DNA from: Streptomyces tailanensis
GTDB lineage: Bacteria; Actinomycetota; Actinomycetes; Streptomycetales; Streptomycetaceae
Assembly (NCBI RefSeq): GCF_008386495.1
Contig: NZ_VTHJ01000056.1
Coordinates: 1-64,000 of the forward strand
Direction of reading: 5' to 3'
DNA length: 64,000 nt
Below the pieces are notes generated by a model. That model was not told the DNA's origin, made no database searches, and saw only the letters and a list, made by a program, of their open reading frames with translations. Of this stretch, positions 54,458-63,660 are shown in pieces. Position 1 is the stretch's first letter. Every line of letters begins with the position of its first letter. Made by a program: the position numbers and the translations under genes.

Positions 54458-54667
54458 GTGAGTACGGCGGCGGTCCTGGCCCTGCTGATCGTCGTGGTGA
54501 TCGCGGACGCCTTACGGATCCGCGTCCGACACATACGCCGCCCGGCGCTGTCCACGCTGAACGAGGCCAAGTACGTCGAGTCGAAGATCGTCGCCCCGGC
54601 GGGGCTGATCCCGACCAAGGAGGAGAAGGAGGACGAGCGCCATGCGGTCGCTTGGGCGGGTGGTTAG
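54458..54667 (+). CDS. Small single-pass membrane protein
   Basis: 69 residues. Starts VSTAAVLALLIVVVIADALR, one membrane segment, then a charged cytosolic tail (EAKYVESKIVAPAGLIPTKE). GTG 54458. Its last 26 bp overlap the next small ORF. Function unknown; position suggests an accessory to the transport genes. Confidence 0.65.
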   Translation: MSTAAVLALLIVVVIADALRIRVRHIRRPALSTLNEAKYVESKIVAPAGLIPTKEEKEDERHAVAWAGG

Positions 54668-54878
54668 GGGTGTGCGCTGGTACGTACGGGAACTGACCGA
54701 CGAGTCGGCGTACGACCGCTACATGGAGCACCTGCGTACGCACGACCCGGGAGGGGGTCCGCTGCCGCTGAACACACAACCTTCGCATCCGTTATCCGGA
54801 CAGGGGGTTCCATACGGCGAAACCGTCCCTTACATTTCCTGCGCGTTAATGCAGGTGATCTGCGTTAATCAGTGGTGA
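54642..54878 (+). CDS. Truncated YbdD/YjiX-like (DUF466) small protein
   Basis: 78 residues. Residues 8-38 (RGVRWYVRELTDESAYDRYM, EHLRTHDPGGG) match the DUF466 pattern usually found beside CstA carbon-starvation transporters. The usual downstream EF and basic tail are missing, replaced by an unrelated stretch ending VICVNQW. It is probably truncated. No cstA in the window. Overlaps the upstream gene. Confidence 0.5.
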   Translation: MRSLGRVVRGVRWYVRELTDESAYDRYMEHLRTHDPGGGPLPLNTQPSHPLSGQGVPYGETVPYISCALMQVICVNQW

Positions 54879-54880
54879 TC
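54843..54880 (+). repeat. Direct repeats GCGTTAAT...GGTGATC before transporter operon
   Basis: Two copies (54843-54860, 54862-54880), identical in GCGTTAAT and GGTGATC, 19 bp apart. They overlap the end of the DUF466 relic, right before the DUF3311 gene. Likely a regulator array. Confidence 0.65.
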
Positions 54881-54902
54881 AGTGAGGGGACGGAACCCGG
54901 AC

Positions 54903-55184
54903 ATGTCAGAAGCGCCTGAAGTGAGACCCCCAGGGGCACCGGTGGTGACACCAGTCAGGGTGGTCATCGCCCTGTGCCTGTTCGCACCGTTCGTGGCGAT
55001 GCTCTGGGTCGGTTCCTACGCCAAGACGGACCCGGTGCTCATGGGCATCCCGTTCTTCTACTGGTACCAGATGGCCTGGGTGCTCATCTCCACCGTGCTC
55101 ACGGGCGTCGCGTACGTGCTGTGGCAGCGTGACCAGCGTGCCCGCAAGTCCCAGCGGTCCGCGAACGGGGGTGTCGCGAAGTGA
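54903..55184 (+). CDS. DUF3311 small membrane protein
   Basis: 93 residues with two membrane segments (VVIALCLFAPFVAMLWVG, QMAWVLISTVLTGVAYVLW). It is the usual small subunit upstream of SSS-family permeases. ATG 54903; GTG 54882 is possible. Overlaps the permease gene by 4 bp (GTGA), so they are co-translated and probably form a complex. Confidence 0.87.
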   Translation: MSEAPEVRPPGAPVVTPVRVVIALCLFAPFVAMLWVGSYAKTDPVLMGIPFFYWYQMAWVLISTVLTGVAYVLWQRDQRARKSQRSANGGVAK

Positions 55185-56809
55185 AGGACGGCGTGAACGG
55201 CGTGGCACTCGCCGTCTTCATCTTCTTCTTCCTGGCCGTCACGGTCATGGGCTTCATGGCCGCGCGCTGGCGCAAGGCCGAGAACGAGAACAGCCTCGAC
55301 GAATGGGGCCTGGGCGGCCGGTCGTTCGGCACCTGGGTCACCTGGTTCCTGCTCGGCGGCGACCTCTACACGGCGTACACCTTCGTCGCCGTACCGGCGG
55401 CGATCTACGCGGCGGGCGCGGCCGGCTTCTTCGCCGTGCCCTACACGATCCTGATCTACCCGCTGATCTTCACCTTCCTGCCCCGTCTGTGGTCGGTCTC
55501 GCACAAGCACGGCTATGTGACGACGTCCGACTTCGTACGCGGCCGCTTCGGCTCGAAGGGGCTTTCGCTGGCGGTGGCGGTGACCGGCATCCTCGCGACG
55601 ATGCCGTACATCGCGCTCCAACTCGTCGGTATCCAGGCCGTACTGGACGTCATGGGCGTCGGCGGCGGTGAGAACACCAACTGGTTCATCAAGGACCTGC
55701 CGCTGCTGATCGCGTTCGGTGTGCTGGCCGCGTACACGTACTCGTCTGGCCTGCGTGCCCCGGCGCTGATCGCGTTCGTCAAGGACACCCTGATCTACAT
55801 CGTCATCGCGGTGGCGATCATCTACATCCCGATCAAGCTGGGCGGCTTCGACGAGATCTTCGCCAAGGCGGGCGAGGCGTACGGCCAGACCAACCCGGCG
55901 ACGGGTGCGCCGCGCGGTGCGCTGGTGCCGGGCGACGCGAGCCAGTGGACGTACGCGACGCTGGCCCTCGGCTCGGCGCTCGCACTCTTCATGTACCCGC
56001 ACTCGATCACGGCGACGCTGTCGTCGAAGAGCCGCGAGGTGATCCGCCGCAACACCACGATCCTGCCGCTCTACTCCCTGATGCTGGGCCTGCTCGCGCT
56101 GCTCGGCTTCATGGCGATCGCGGCCGGGATCAAGGTGCAGAACGGCCAGCTGGCGATCCCGCAGCTGTTCGAGACGATGTTCCCCGACTGGTTCGCGGGC
56201 GTCGCCTTCGCCGCCATCGGCATCGGTGCGCTGGTCCCCGCGGCGATCATGTCCATCGCGGCGGCGAACCTCTTCACCCGCAACATCTACAAGGACTTCA
56301 TCAGGCCGAACGCCACGCCGGAGCAGGAGACCAAGGTCTCCAAGTTGGTGTCGCTGCTGGTGAAGGTAGGCGCCCTGGCCTTCGTCCTCACCATGGACAA
56401 GACAGTCGCCATCAACTTCCAGCTCCTGGGCGGCATCTGGATCCTCCAAACCTTCCCCGCGCTGGTGGGTGGCCTCTTCACCCGCTGGTTCCACCGCTGG
56501 GCCCTGCTCGCCGGCTGGGCGGTCGGCATGCTCTACGGCACGATGGCCGCGTACGGCGTCGCCTCGCCGACGCAGAAGCACTTCGGCGGCTCTTCCGCGG
56601 AGATCCCCGGCATCGGCGAGATCGGCTACATCGGTCTGACGGCCTTCGTCCTGAACGTGGTGGTGACGGTTGTCCTGACGTTCGTGCTGCGGGCGGCCAA
56701 GGCCCCCGACGGCATCGACGAGACCAAGCCGGAGGACTACACGGCGGACGCCGGCGACGCGGGCGTCCAGGTCGAACTGCCGCCGGCCACGGCGGGGGCG
56801 AGCCACTAG
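55181..56809 (+). CDS. Sodium:solute symporter (SSS family; monocarboxylate-type)
   Basis: 542 residues, about 13 membrane segments. WGLGGRSFGTWVTWFLLGGD and ASQWTYATLALGSALALFMYP are SSS landmarks. It imports an organic acid or similar solute with Na+; the DUF3311 partner suggests the MctP-type group for lactate/pyruvate/acetate. GTG 55181 overlaps the small gene's stop. A 12-bp hairpin follows. Confidence 0.9.
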   Translation: MKDGVNGVALAVFIFFFLAVTVMGFMAARWRKAENENSLDEWGLGGRSFGTWVTWFLLGGDLYTAYTFVAVPAAIYAAGAAGFFAVPYTILIYPLIFTFLPRLWSVSHKHGYVTTSDFVRGRFGSKGLSLAVAVTGILATMPYIALQLVGIQAVLDVMGVGGGENTNWFIKDLPLLIAFGVLAAYTYSSGLRAPALIAFVKDTLIYIVIAVAIIYIPIKLGGFDEIFAKAGEAYGQTNPATGAPRGALVPGDASQWTYATLALGSALALFMYPHSITATLSSKSREVIRRNTTILPLYSLMLGLLALLGFMAIAAGIKVQNGQLAIPQLFETMFPDWFAGVAFAAIGIGALVPAAIMSIAAANLFTRNIYKDFIRPNATPEQETKVSKLVSLLVKVGALAFVLTMDKTVAINFQLLGGIWILQTFPALVGGLFTRWFHRWALLAGWAVGMLYGTMAAYGVASPTQKHFGGSSAEIPGIGEIGYIGLTAFVLNVVVTVVLTFVLRAAKAPDGIDETKPEDYTADAGDAGVQVELPPATAGASH

Positions 56810-56819
56810 CCGCCGGCTC

Positions 56820-56848
56820 GGGGCGGGGGCGTTTTTCGCCCCCGCCCC
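56820..56848 (+). terminator. Terminator after symporter
   Basis: 12-bp GC stem (56820-56831 with 56837-56848) around TTTTT, 10 bases after the stop. Confidence 0.9.
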
Positions 56849-56897
56849 TACCCGTCCCATCCCCAGGGGCTACCGCCCCTTCAACCCCGCTTCGCCT

Positions 56898-56997
56898 GAG
56901 AGCTCGGTCCAGTCGGTGTGTTGGCGAGTGCGGGGAACTGCGCGAGCAACCACACCAAACCCGCAGACGCCCCACATCCGCAACCTCCCGAGCTCTC
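56898..56997. repeat. Intergenic repeat unit with 10-bp inverted ends
   Basis: GAGAGCTCGG (56898-56907) and CCGAGCTCTC (56988-56997) flank a segment carrying the GCGGGGAACTGCGCGA core (56930-56945). Looks like a small non-autonomous element, but no target duplication is seen. Confidence 0.55.
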
Positions 56998-57058
56998 ACG
57001 CGGCTTTCCGGAGCGGAGCGCAGACGCGGGGGCGAATCCATCCGGTTACGCTGGGTTG

Positions 57059-58054
57059 GTGACCGCCCCCGCTCCGATCGTCCTCGACAGCGACCCCGGT
57101 ATCGACGACGCCGTAGCCCTGCAGTACCTGCTAGGGACCGGACTGTGGGACCTCAAGGCGTACACGTCCGTCGGCGGCAACCTCCCCGCCGACGCCACGT
57201 ACCGCAACGCCCGATCCCTCGCCCGCGCCCTGCGCATCGACGGCGACGTCCCGGTACACAGGGGCGCGGGCCGCCCCCTCTCCCGCCTCCCCTACCGAGA
57301 GGCCTCCGCCTTCCACGGCCCGGCAGGCCTCGGCAACGAGAACCTGCCCGACTCGACCGCGCCCCACCCGACGGAGTCGTCCGCGCAGGCACTGCTCCGA
57401 CTCTCCCGGGAGTACGAGGGCGAGCTGACCGTCTGCGCCACGGGCCCGCTCACGAACGTGGCCATCGCGGTGCTGGAGGACCCGGCATTCGCCCACCGCG
57501 TCAAGAAGTTCGTCTTCATGGGCGGCGCCGCGCAGGTACCGGGCAACTTCACCCCGGTCGCCGAGTTCAACATCTGGGCCGACCCGGACGCCGCCGAGGT
57601 GGTGCTCTCCTCCGGCATCCCGTTCACCATGGTCGATCTGGACGCCTCGCACCGCTGGCTGTTCCGCCCCGCGGACCTCGCGGCACTGGAGGCCGCGGGC
57701 CCGGGCACGGCACTCGCGGCCCGGCTGATGCGGACGTACATGGACGCCTACACCCGCCACGGCGGCGACGGCACCTGCCCCCTGCACGACCCGCTCGCGG
57801 TGGGCGTCTGCGGCGACGAGGCGTTCGTGACGGCCGCCGAAGGAGCCGTCGTCGTGGAGTGCGGAAGCGAACTGACGCGGGGCCAGACCGTGTTCGTCCC
57901 CGCCGACGCCCGACGGATCTACTACTCCGAGTCCCCCGCCCTGACCACCCGCCTGCGCACCACCGGCCGCGTCGCCCTGGGCCCGGGCTCCCGCGACTTC
58001 GCCAAGGACTTCGTGACGACGCTGCCGCGCCGGCCTGCCACCACAACCCGATAG
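57059..58054 (+). CDS. Inosine-uridine-type nucleoside hydrolase
   Basis: 331 residues. The N-terminal VLDSDPGIDDAVALQY holds the Ca2+/ribose-binding Asp cluster; TGPLTNVAIAV and the FMGGA loop are conserved, and HDPLAVGV carries the C-terminal His-Asp. It hydrolyses the N-glycosidic bond of nucleosides in salvage. GTG 57059 is only 7 bases after TACGCT, so a leaderless message is likely. Confidence 0.92.
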   Translation: MTAPAPIVLDSDPGIDDAVALQYLLGTGLWDLKAYTSVGGNLPADATYRNARSLARALRIDGDVPVHRGAGRPLSRLPYREASAFHGPAGLGNENLPDSTAPHPTESSAQALLRLSREYEGELTVCATGPLTNVAIAVLEDPAFAHRVKKFVFMGGAAQVPGNFTPVAEFNIWADPDAAEVVLSSGIPFTMVDLDASHRWLFRPADLAALEAAGPGTALAARLMRTYMDAYTRHGGDGTCPLHDPLAVGVCGDEAFVTAAEGAVVVECGSELTRGQTVFVPADARRIYYSESPALTTRLRTTGRVALGPGSRDFAKDFVTTLPRRPATTTR

Positions 58055-58165
58055 CTGCCGCTACTGCCGCCAGGTCGCGCACCGCGTTCCGATCATCCGA
58101 CAATCCCCCCGTACCTGTGGATACTCCCCGACCCTCGCCGTGCCCCGTGATGCACACTGCGACGC

Positions 58166-58678
58166 ATGGACATCACCATCAGGCGGGCGGCCCCCGACGA
58201 GTACGCCGCCCTCGGCGAGATCACCGCGCAGGCCTACCTGGGCGACGGACTGCTGGACTTCGGGGAGAGCGACGGCTACCTCGGTGAGCTGCGCGACGTG
58301 GCCAAGCGGGCCGCCGCGGCCGAGGTGCTCGTCGCGGTCGAGGTCGAGGACGGCCGGGCACTCGGCGGAGTGACCTTCGTCCCGGCCGGTGGCCCCATGG
58401 CCGACATCGCCCGCGCGGGAGAGGCCGAGATACGGATGCTCGCGGTCGCTCCGGAGGCCCGCGGGCGGGGCACCGGCGAGGCCCTCGTACGCGCCTGCGT
58501 CGAGCGCGCCCGGGCCGTCGACGGCTGTGTGGGCATCGTCCTGTCGACCCAGCGGGCCATGCACGCCGCCCATCGCATCTACGAACGTCTGGGCTTCGTC
58601 CGCACACCCGAACGGGACTGGGCTCCCCTCCCCGATCTGGCCGACCTCACGCTGATCACCTATGAGTTGACGCTATGA
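58166..58678 (+). CDS. GNAT family N-acetyltransferase
   Basis: 170 residues. Acetyl-CoA loop RMLAVAPEARGRGTGEALVR (motif A, R-x-x-G-x-G) and a C-terminal YERLGFVRTPERDW. Acceptor amine unknown. ATG 58166. Single gene; next is the riboswitch leader. Confidence 0.9.
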   Translation: MDITIRRAAPDEYAALGEITAQAYLGDGLLDFGESDGYLGELRDVAKRAAAAEVLVAVEVEDGRALGGVTFVPAGGPMADIARAGEAEIRMLAVAPEARGRGTGEALVRACVERARAVDGCVGIVLSTQRAMHAAHRIYERLGFVRTPERDWAPLPDLADLTLITYELTL

Positions 58679-58989
58679 CACGCTCCGAAGCCGACTGCGA
58701 CACAACATATGGGGGTGACACCACGACCCGGCACTAGATGTATGCTCATGCTCGCTGTCGCCGCAGGGGAATCCGGTGCGAATCCGGAACTGTCCCGCAA
58801 CGGTGTACTTGCGCGTGTTTGCGCGCGAGCCGAGTCCGAGCACCTGCCGACAGTGCGCCCGTCCGTCCGGTTCGGGTGCCTGACGTCCGGGCCTCGTGGA
58901 GTGGGCCGGTGGACGCGACGCCCCCGTGCGCTCGTGTGCTGCTGCCTGCCCTCCCGCAGAGCCCCCTGCCGAGCGAGGGAGAGCCCCAC
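58679..58989 (+). promoter_or_regulatory. nrdA leader containing the cobalamin riboswitch
   Basis: 311-bp leader. Aptamer within about 58750-58860: P1 pairs CTGTCG (58755-58760) with CGACAG (58848-58853), and the B12 box GAGTCCGAGCACCTGCCGAC is at 58832-58851. Upstream GGGAATCCGGTGCGAATCCG is the typical J-region. Downstream CTCCC (58951-58955) can pair with GGGAG of the ribosome site (58977-58981), so B12 could shut off translation. Confidence 0.92.
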
Positions 58990-61413
58990 GTGACCATCGC
59001 GCCAGCCGATCCGGCTTCAGCCGCCCCGGTTCCAACCGCACTGGTTCCCGCCGCCCTGGTTCCCACCGTCGCGGCGACGGAGACCGACGGTCCCGGTACC
59101 GCGTTGCTGCGGACCCTGACCGAGCTGACCGCCGACCTCCCCGACGCCGACCCCGGCCGGGTCGCCGCCGCCGCGCTGCGCGGCCGGTCCGCTCGGGGGA
59201 CCTTCGACGAGGTCACCGCGGAGCTGCGCGAGCTGGCCACGGAGGCGGCCGCCGGTCTCATCTCCGAGGACCCCGCCTACTCGAAGCTGGCCGCCCGCCT
59301 GCTGGCGATCAGCATCCGGGCCGAGGCCGCCTCCCAGGGCGTCACCACGTTCACGGAGTCCATCGCCGTGGGCCACCGGGAGGGCCTCGTCGCCGACCGT
59401 ACGGCGGAGTTCGCACGGGTCCACGCCGCGCGCCTCGACGCCCTCGTCGAGGCGGCCGCCGACGACCGCTTCGGCTACTTCGGCCTGCGCACCCTCCACA
59501 GCCGCTACCTCCTCCGGCACCCGATCACCCGCAAGGTCATCGAGACACCCCAGCACTTCATGCTGCGCGTCGCCTCCGGCCTCGCCGAAAACGACACCCC
59601 ACGCGCTCTCGACGAAGTCGCCGCGCTCTACGGGCTCATGAGCCGCCTCGACTACCTCCCCTCCTCCCCCACGCTCTTCAACTCCGGTACGCGGCACCCC
59701 CAGATGTCGTCCTGCTACCTCCTCGACTCCCCGCTGGACGAGCTGGACTCCATCTACGACCGCTACCACCAGGTGGCCCGCCTCTCGAAGCATGCCGGTG
59801 GCATCGGGCTGTCGTACTCCCGTATCCGCTCCCGGGGTTCGCTGATCCGGGGCACGAACGGGCATTCCAACGGCATCGTCCCGTTCCTGAAGACGCTCGA
59901 CGCCTCGGTCGCCGCCGTGAACCAGGGCGGTCGGCGCAAGGGCGCGGCCGCGGTCTACCTGGAGACCTGGCACTCCGACATCGAGGAGTTCCTGGAGCTG
60001 CGCGACAACACGGGTGAGGACGCCCGGCGGACGCACAACCTGAACCTGGCGCACTGGATCCCGGACGAGTTCATGCGCCGGGTGAACGCCGACGCGCAAT
60101 GGTCGCTGTTCTCCCCGTCCGACGTACCCGAACTGGTCGACCTGTGGGGCGAGGAGTTCGACACCGCGTACCGCGAGGCGGAGGCGAACGGGCTGGCGAA
60201 GAAGACCATCCCGGCCCGCGATCTGTACGGCCGCATGATGCGTACGCTCGCGCAGACCGGCAACGGCTGGATGACCTTCAAGGACGCCGCCAACCGCACC
60301 GCGAACCAGACGGCCGAGCCGGGCCACGTCGTCCACTCCTCCAACCTCTGCACGGAGATCCTGGAGGTCACGGACGACGGGGAGACGGCGGTCTGCAACC
60401 TGGGCTCGGTGAACCTGGGCGCGTTCATCGACCCGGCGACGGCGGACATGGACTGGGAGCGGCTGGACGAGACCGTCCGCACGGCCGTGACCTTCCTGGA
60501 CCGTGTCGTCGACATCAACTTCTACCCGACCGAGCAGGCGGGCCGTTCGAACGCCAAGTGGCGCCCGGTCGGTCTCGGCGCGATGGGTCTGCAGGACGTC
60601 TTCTTCAAGCTCCGGCTGCCCTTCGACTCCCCCGAGGCGAAGGCCCTGTCCACGCGGATCGCCGAGCGGATCATGCTCGCCGCGTACGAGGCCTCCGCCG
60701 ACCTCGCCGAGCGGAGCGGCCCGCTGCCGGCCTGGGAGAAGACCCGTACGGCCCGCGGTGTGCTGCACCCCGACCACTACGGCGTCGAGTTCACCTGGCC
60801 GGAGCGCTGGGCGGCCCTGCGTGAGCGCATCGCGACGACCGGCCTGCGCAACTCCCTCCTCCTCGCCATCGCGCCCACGGCCACCATCGCCTCGATCGCC
60901 GGGGTGTACGAGTGCATCGAGCCGCAGGTGTCCAACCTGTTCAAGCGCGAGACGCTGTCCGGTGAGTTCCTCCAGGTCAACTCGTATCTGGTGAAGGACC
61001 TCAAGGAGCTGGGCGTCTGGGACGCCCGCACCCGCGAGGCGCTGCGCGACGCGAACGGCTCGGTGCAGGCCTTCACCTGGATCCCCGAGGACGTACGGGC
61101 GTTGTACCGCACGGCCTGGGAGATCCCGCAGCGCGGCCTGATCGACATGGCGGCGGCGAGGACCCCGTACCTGGACCAGGCCCAGTCGCTGAACCTGTTC
61201 CTGGAGACGCCGACCATCGGCAAGCTCTCCTCGATGTACGCGTACGCCTGGAAGTCGGGCCTGAAGACGACGTACTACCTGCGCTCCCGCCCGGCGACCC
61301 GTATCGCCCGCGCGGCCCAGGCCCAAGCCACCGTCCCCGTGCAGCAGACCGCAGACCCCGAAGCGGTCGCCTGCTCCCTTGAGAACCCCGAGTCCTGCGA
61401 GGCCTGCCAGTGA
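58990..61413 (+). CDS. nrdA: Class Ia ribonucleotide reductase, large subunit
   Basis: 807 residues. Reduces ribonucleoside diphosphates. Redox and radical cysteines are seen in QMSSCYLL, SSNLCTEILEV and TAVCNLGSVNLG; the C-terminal pair lies in SCEACQ, re-reduced by thioredoxin. GTG 58990 has GAGGGAGAG upstream. The N-terminal about 25 residues are Ala/Pro-rich; the ATP-cone is not obvious to me. Expressed when B12 is low; class II NrdJ takes over otherwise. Overlaps nrdB. Confidence 0.95.
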   Translation: MTIAPADPASAAPVPTALVPAALVPTVAATETDGPGTALLRTLTELTADLPDADPGRVAAAALRGRSARGTFDEVTAELRELATEAAAGLISEDPAYSKLAARLLAISIRAEAASQGVTTFTESIAVGHREGLVADRTAEFARVHAARLDALVEAAADDRFGYFGLRTLHSRYLLRHPITRKVIETPQHFMLRVASGLAENDTPRALDEVAALYGLMSRLDYLPSSPTLFNSGTRHPQMSSCYLLDSPLDELDSIYDRYHQVARLSKHAGGIGLSYSRIRSRGSLIRGTNGHSNGIVPFLKTLDASVAAVNQGGRRKGAAAVYLETWHSDIEEFLELRDNTGEDARRTHNLNLAHWIPDEFMRRVNADAQWSLFSPSDVPELVDLWGEEFDTAYREAEANGLAKKTIPARDLYGRMMRTLAQTGNGWMTFKDAANRTANQTAEPGHVVHSSNLCTEILEVTDDGETAVCNLGSVNLGAFIDPATADMDWERLDETVRTAVTFLDRVVDINFYPTEQAGRSNAKWRPVGLGAMGLQDVFFKLRLPFDSPEAKALSTRIAERIMLAAYEASADLAERSGPLPAWEKTRTARGVLHPDHYGVEFTWPERWAALRERIATTGLRNSLLLAIAPTATIASIAGVYECIEPQVSNLFKRETLSGEFLQVNSYLVKDLKELGVWDARTREALRDANGSVQAFTWIPEDVRALYRTAWEIPQRGLIDMAAARTPYLDQAQSLNLFLETPTIGKLSSMYAYAWKSGLKTTYYLRSRPATRIARAAQAQATVPVQQTADPEAVACSLENPESCEACQ

Positions 61414-62423
61414 TGTCCAGCACCCAGAATCTTCTCGACCCCGGCTTCGAGCTGACTCTCCGCCCCATGCGCTACCCGGACTTCTACGAGCGCTACCGGG
61501 ACGCGATCAAGAACACCTGGACCGTCGAGGAGGTCGACCTCCACTCGGACGTCGCCGACCTCGCGAAGCTCAGCCCCGCCGAGCAGCACCTGATCGGTCG
61601 GCTGGTGGCGTTCTTCGCGACGGGCGACTCGATCGTCGCGAACAACCTGGTCCTGACGCTGTACAAGCACATCAACTCCCCCGAGGCGCGGCTCTACTTG
61701 AGCCGACAGCTCTTCGAGGAGGCCGTCCACGTCCAGTTCTACCTGACGCTGCTGGACACCTACCTCCCCGACCCGGAGGACCGCGCGGCCGCCTTCGCCG
61801 CCGTCGAGAACATCCCCTCCATCCGGGAGAAGGCCGAGTTCTGCTTCAGGTGGATGGACTCGGTGGAGAAGCTGGACCGGCTGGAGTCCCAGGCCGACCG
61901 GCGCCGCTTCCTGCTCAACCTGATCTGCTTCGCCGCTTGCATCGAGGGTCTGTTCTTCTACGGCGCCTTCGCGTACGTCTACTGGTTCCGCAGCCGGGGC
62001 CTGCTGCACGGCCTGGCCACCGGCACCAACTGGGTGTTCCGCGACGAGACGATGCACATGAGCTTCGCCTTCGACGTGGTCGACACCGTCCGCAAGGAGG
62101 AGCCGGACCTCTTCGACGACCAGCTCCAGCAGCAGGTCACCGACATGCTCGAGGAGGCCGTCGAGGCCGAGCTTCAGTTCGCACGGGACCTGTGCGGTGA
62201 CGGCCTCCCGGGCATGAACACCGACTCGATGCGGCAGTACCTGGAGTGTGTCGCCGATCAGCGTCTGACCCGGCTCGGCTTCGCCCCGGTGTACGGCTCC
62301 GAGAACCCCTTCTCCTTCATGGAGCTGCAGGGCGTTCAGGAGCTGACCAACTTCTTCGAGCGGCGTCCGTCGGCGTACCAGGTGGCGGTGGAGGGCACCG
62401 TCGACCTGGACGAGGACTTCTGA
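61413..62423 (+). CDS. nrdB: Class Ia ribonucleotide reductase, small subunit
   Basis: 336 residues. The diiron and radical site fits class Ia: Glu103, His106 and Tyr110 in FEEAVHVQFY align with Glu115, His118 and Tyr122 of E. coli R2; second metal half at RDETMHMSF. ATG 61413 overlaps the nrdA stop (TGATG); GTG 61410 is the other option. The 3' end is overlapped antisense by a small membrane ORF. Confidence 0.95.
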   Translation: MSSTQNLLDPGFELTLRPMRYPDFYERYRDAIKNTWTVEEVDLHSDVADLAKLSPAEQHLIGRLVAFFATGDSIVANNLVLTLYKHINSPEARLYLSRQLFEEAVHVQFYLTLLDTYLPDPEDRAAAFAAVENIPSIREKAEFCFRWMDSVEKLDRLESQADRRRFLLNLICFAACIEGLFFYGAFAYVYWFRSRGLLHGLATGTNWVFRDETMHMSFAFDVVDTVRKEEPDLFDDQLQQQVTDMLEEAVEAELQFARDLCGDGLPGMNTDSMRQYLECVADQRLTRLGFAPVYGSENPFSFMELQGVQELTNFFERRPSAYQVAVEGTVDLDEDF

Positions 62424-62575
62424 GCCTCTGCCTTGTCGTGCTCCTGGGCCTCCCTGATCTGACGGTCGATGCGCCGGTCGTGCACGATCCCGATCACTGA
62501 CGGGAGGACCAGGAGGACGAACATGCCGAGAACGGTGAGCATGGCGATCAGTGCTTCTGTCTGTGCGGTAGTCAT
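62336..62575 (-). CDS. Small membrane protein antisense to nrdB 3' end
   Basis: 79 residues. One strong membrane segment (EALIAMLTVLGMFVLLVLPS) then a basic, disordered tail (RRIDRQIREAQEHDKAEAQK). 88 bp overlap the nrdB coding region on the opposite strand. ATG 62575 is credible, but a C-terminal tail encoded across another gene lowers confidence. Divergent from the GlxA-type regulator gene by 93 bp. Confidence 0.55.
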   Translation of the reverse strand: MTTAQTEALIAMLTVLGMFVLLVLPSVIGIVHDRRIDRQIREAQEHDKAEAQKSSSRSTVPSTATWYADGRRSKKLVSS

Positions 62576-62668
62576 GACACCAATGTCGCTCCGGACACCC
62601 CTTACAAACAGTGGCAGGACTGCCGTAGACCCTCGATTTCCTGCCACCGGCGAGGCACACTTGGCGGC

Positions 62669-63634
62669 ATGCTGAAGAACGTCGCCGCCGTCCTCCTCGA
62701 CGGCGTGCACCCCTTCGAACTCGGCGTCGTCTGCGAGGTGTTCGGCCTCGACCGGAGCGACGAGGGCCTGCCGGTGTACGACTTCGCCGTGGTCTCGGCG
62801 GAGGGACGGGCGCTGAGCACCCACGTCCCCGGCTTCACGGTCTCGACCCCGTACGGCCTCGAGCGCCTGGAGGAGGCCGACCTGATCGTCGTACCGGCCT
62901 CGGACGGGATCGCCACTCGTGACTGTCCGCCCGAGCTGCTCGACGCCCTGCGCGGGGCCGTCGACCGAGGCGCCCGGGTGCTCAGCGTCTGCTCCGGAGT
63001 CTTCGTGCTGGGCGCGGCCGGGCTGCTCGACGGGCGGCAGTGCGCCGCTCACTGGCGGCACGCCGAGATACTGGCCCGGCGTTTTCCGCGGGCGGTCGTC
63101 GAACCCGACGTGCTGTACGTGGACGCCGACCCGGTGATCACCTCCGCGGGCACCGCGGCCGGTATCGACGCCTGCCTCCACATCGTCCGCAAGGAACAGG
63201 GCCCGGAGGTCGCCAACAAGATCGCCCGGCGCATGGTCGTACCGCCGCACCGCGACGGCGGTCAGGCCCAGTACATCGAGCGGCCACTGCCCCGCTCGCA
63301 GTGCGACACGGTCGGCGAGGTGCTGACCTGGATGGAGCGCCACCTCGACGAGGAGGTCACCGTCGAGCAGCTGGCCGCCCGCGCCCATATGTCCCCGCGT
63401 ACGTTCGCCCGCCGCTTCCAGCAGGAGACCGGGACCACTCCGTACCGCTGGATCCTGCGTCAACGGGTGCTGCTGGCCCAGCGGTTGCTGGAGGCGACGG
63501 ACGAGACGGTGGACGCGATCGCCTGGCGCACCGGCTTCGGCACGGCGGCCGCCCTGCGCCACCAGTTCGTACGGTCACTGGGCACGACCCCCCAGGCCTA
63601 CCGCCGGACCTTCCGGGGCCCGGAGGCCGCCTGA
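62669..63634 (+). CDS. nrdS: GlxA/AraC family regulator (NrdS-like)
   Basis: 321 residues. N-terminal DJ-1/PfpI-like domain (residues 1-190; SVCSGVFVLGAAGLLDG with the nucleophile-elbow Cys), then an AraC HTH module (VEQLAARAHMSPRTFARRF; AIAWRTGFGTAAALRHQFV). By position it matches NrdS, the AraC-type gene after nrdAB in S. coelicolor; there it is described in the same operon. Here a 245-bp gap and an opposing small gene separate it from nrdB. Confidence 0.85.
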   Translation: MLKNVAAVLLDGVHPFELGVVCEVFGLDRSDEGLPVYDFAVVSAEGRALSTHVPGFTVSTPYGLERLEEADLIVVPASDGIATRDCPPELLDALRGAVDRGARVLSVCSGVFVLGAAGLLDGRQCAAHWRHAEILARRFPRAVVEPDVLYVDADPVITSAGTAAGIDACLHIVRKEQGPEVANKIARRMVVPPHRDGGQAQYIERPLPRSQCDTVGEVLTWMERHLDEEVTVEQLAARAHMSPRTFARRFQQETGTTPYRWILRQRVLLAQRLLEATDETVDAIAWRTGFGTAAALRHQFVRSLGTTPQAYRRTFRGPEAA

Positions 63635-63660
63635 GGACGCGTGCGGCCGCCCCGGTGGCG

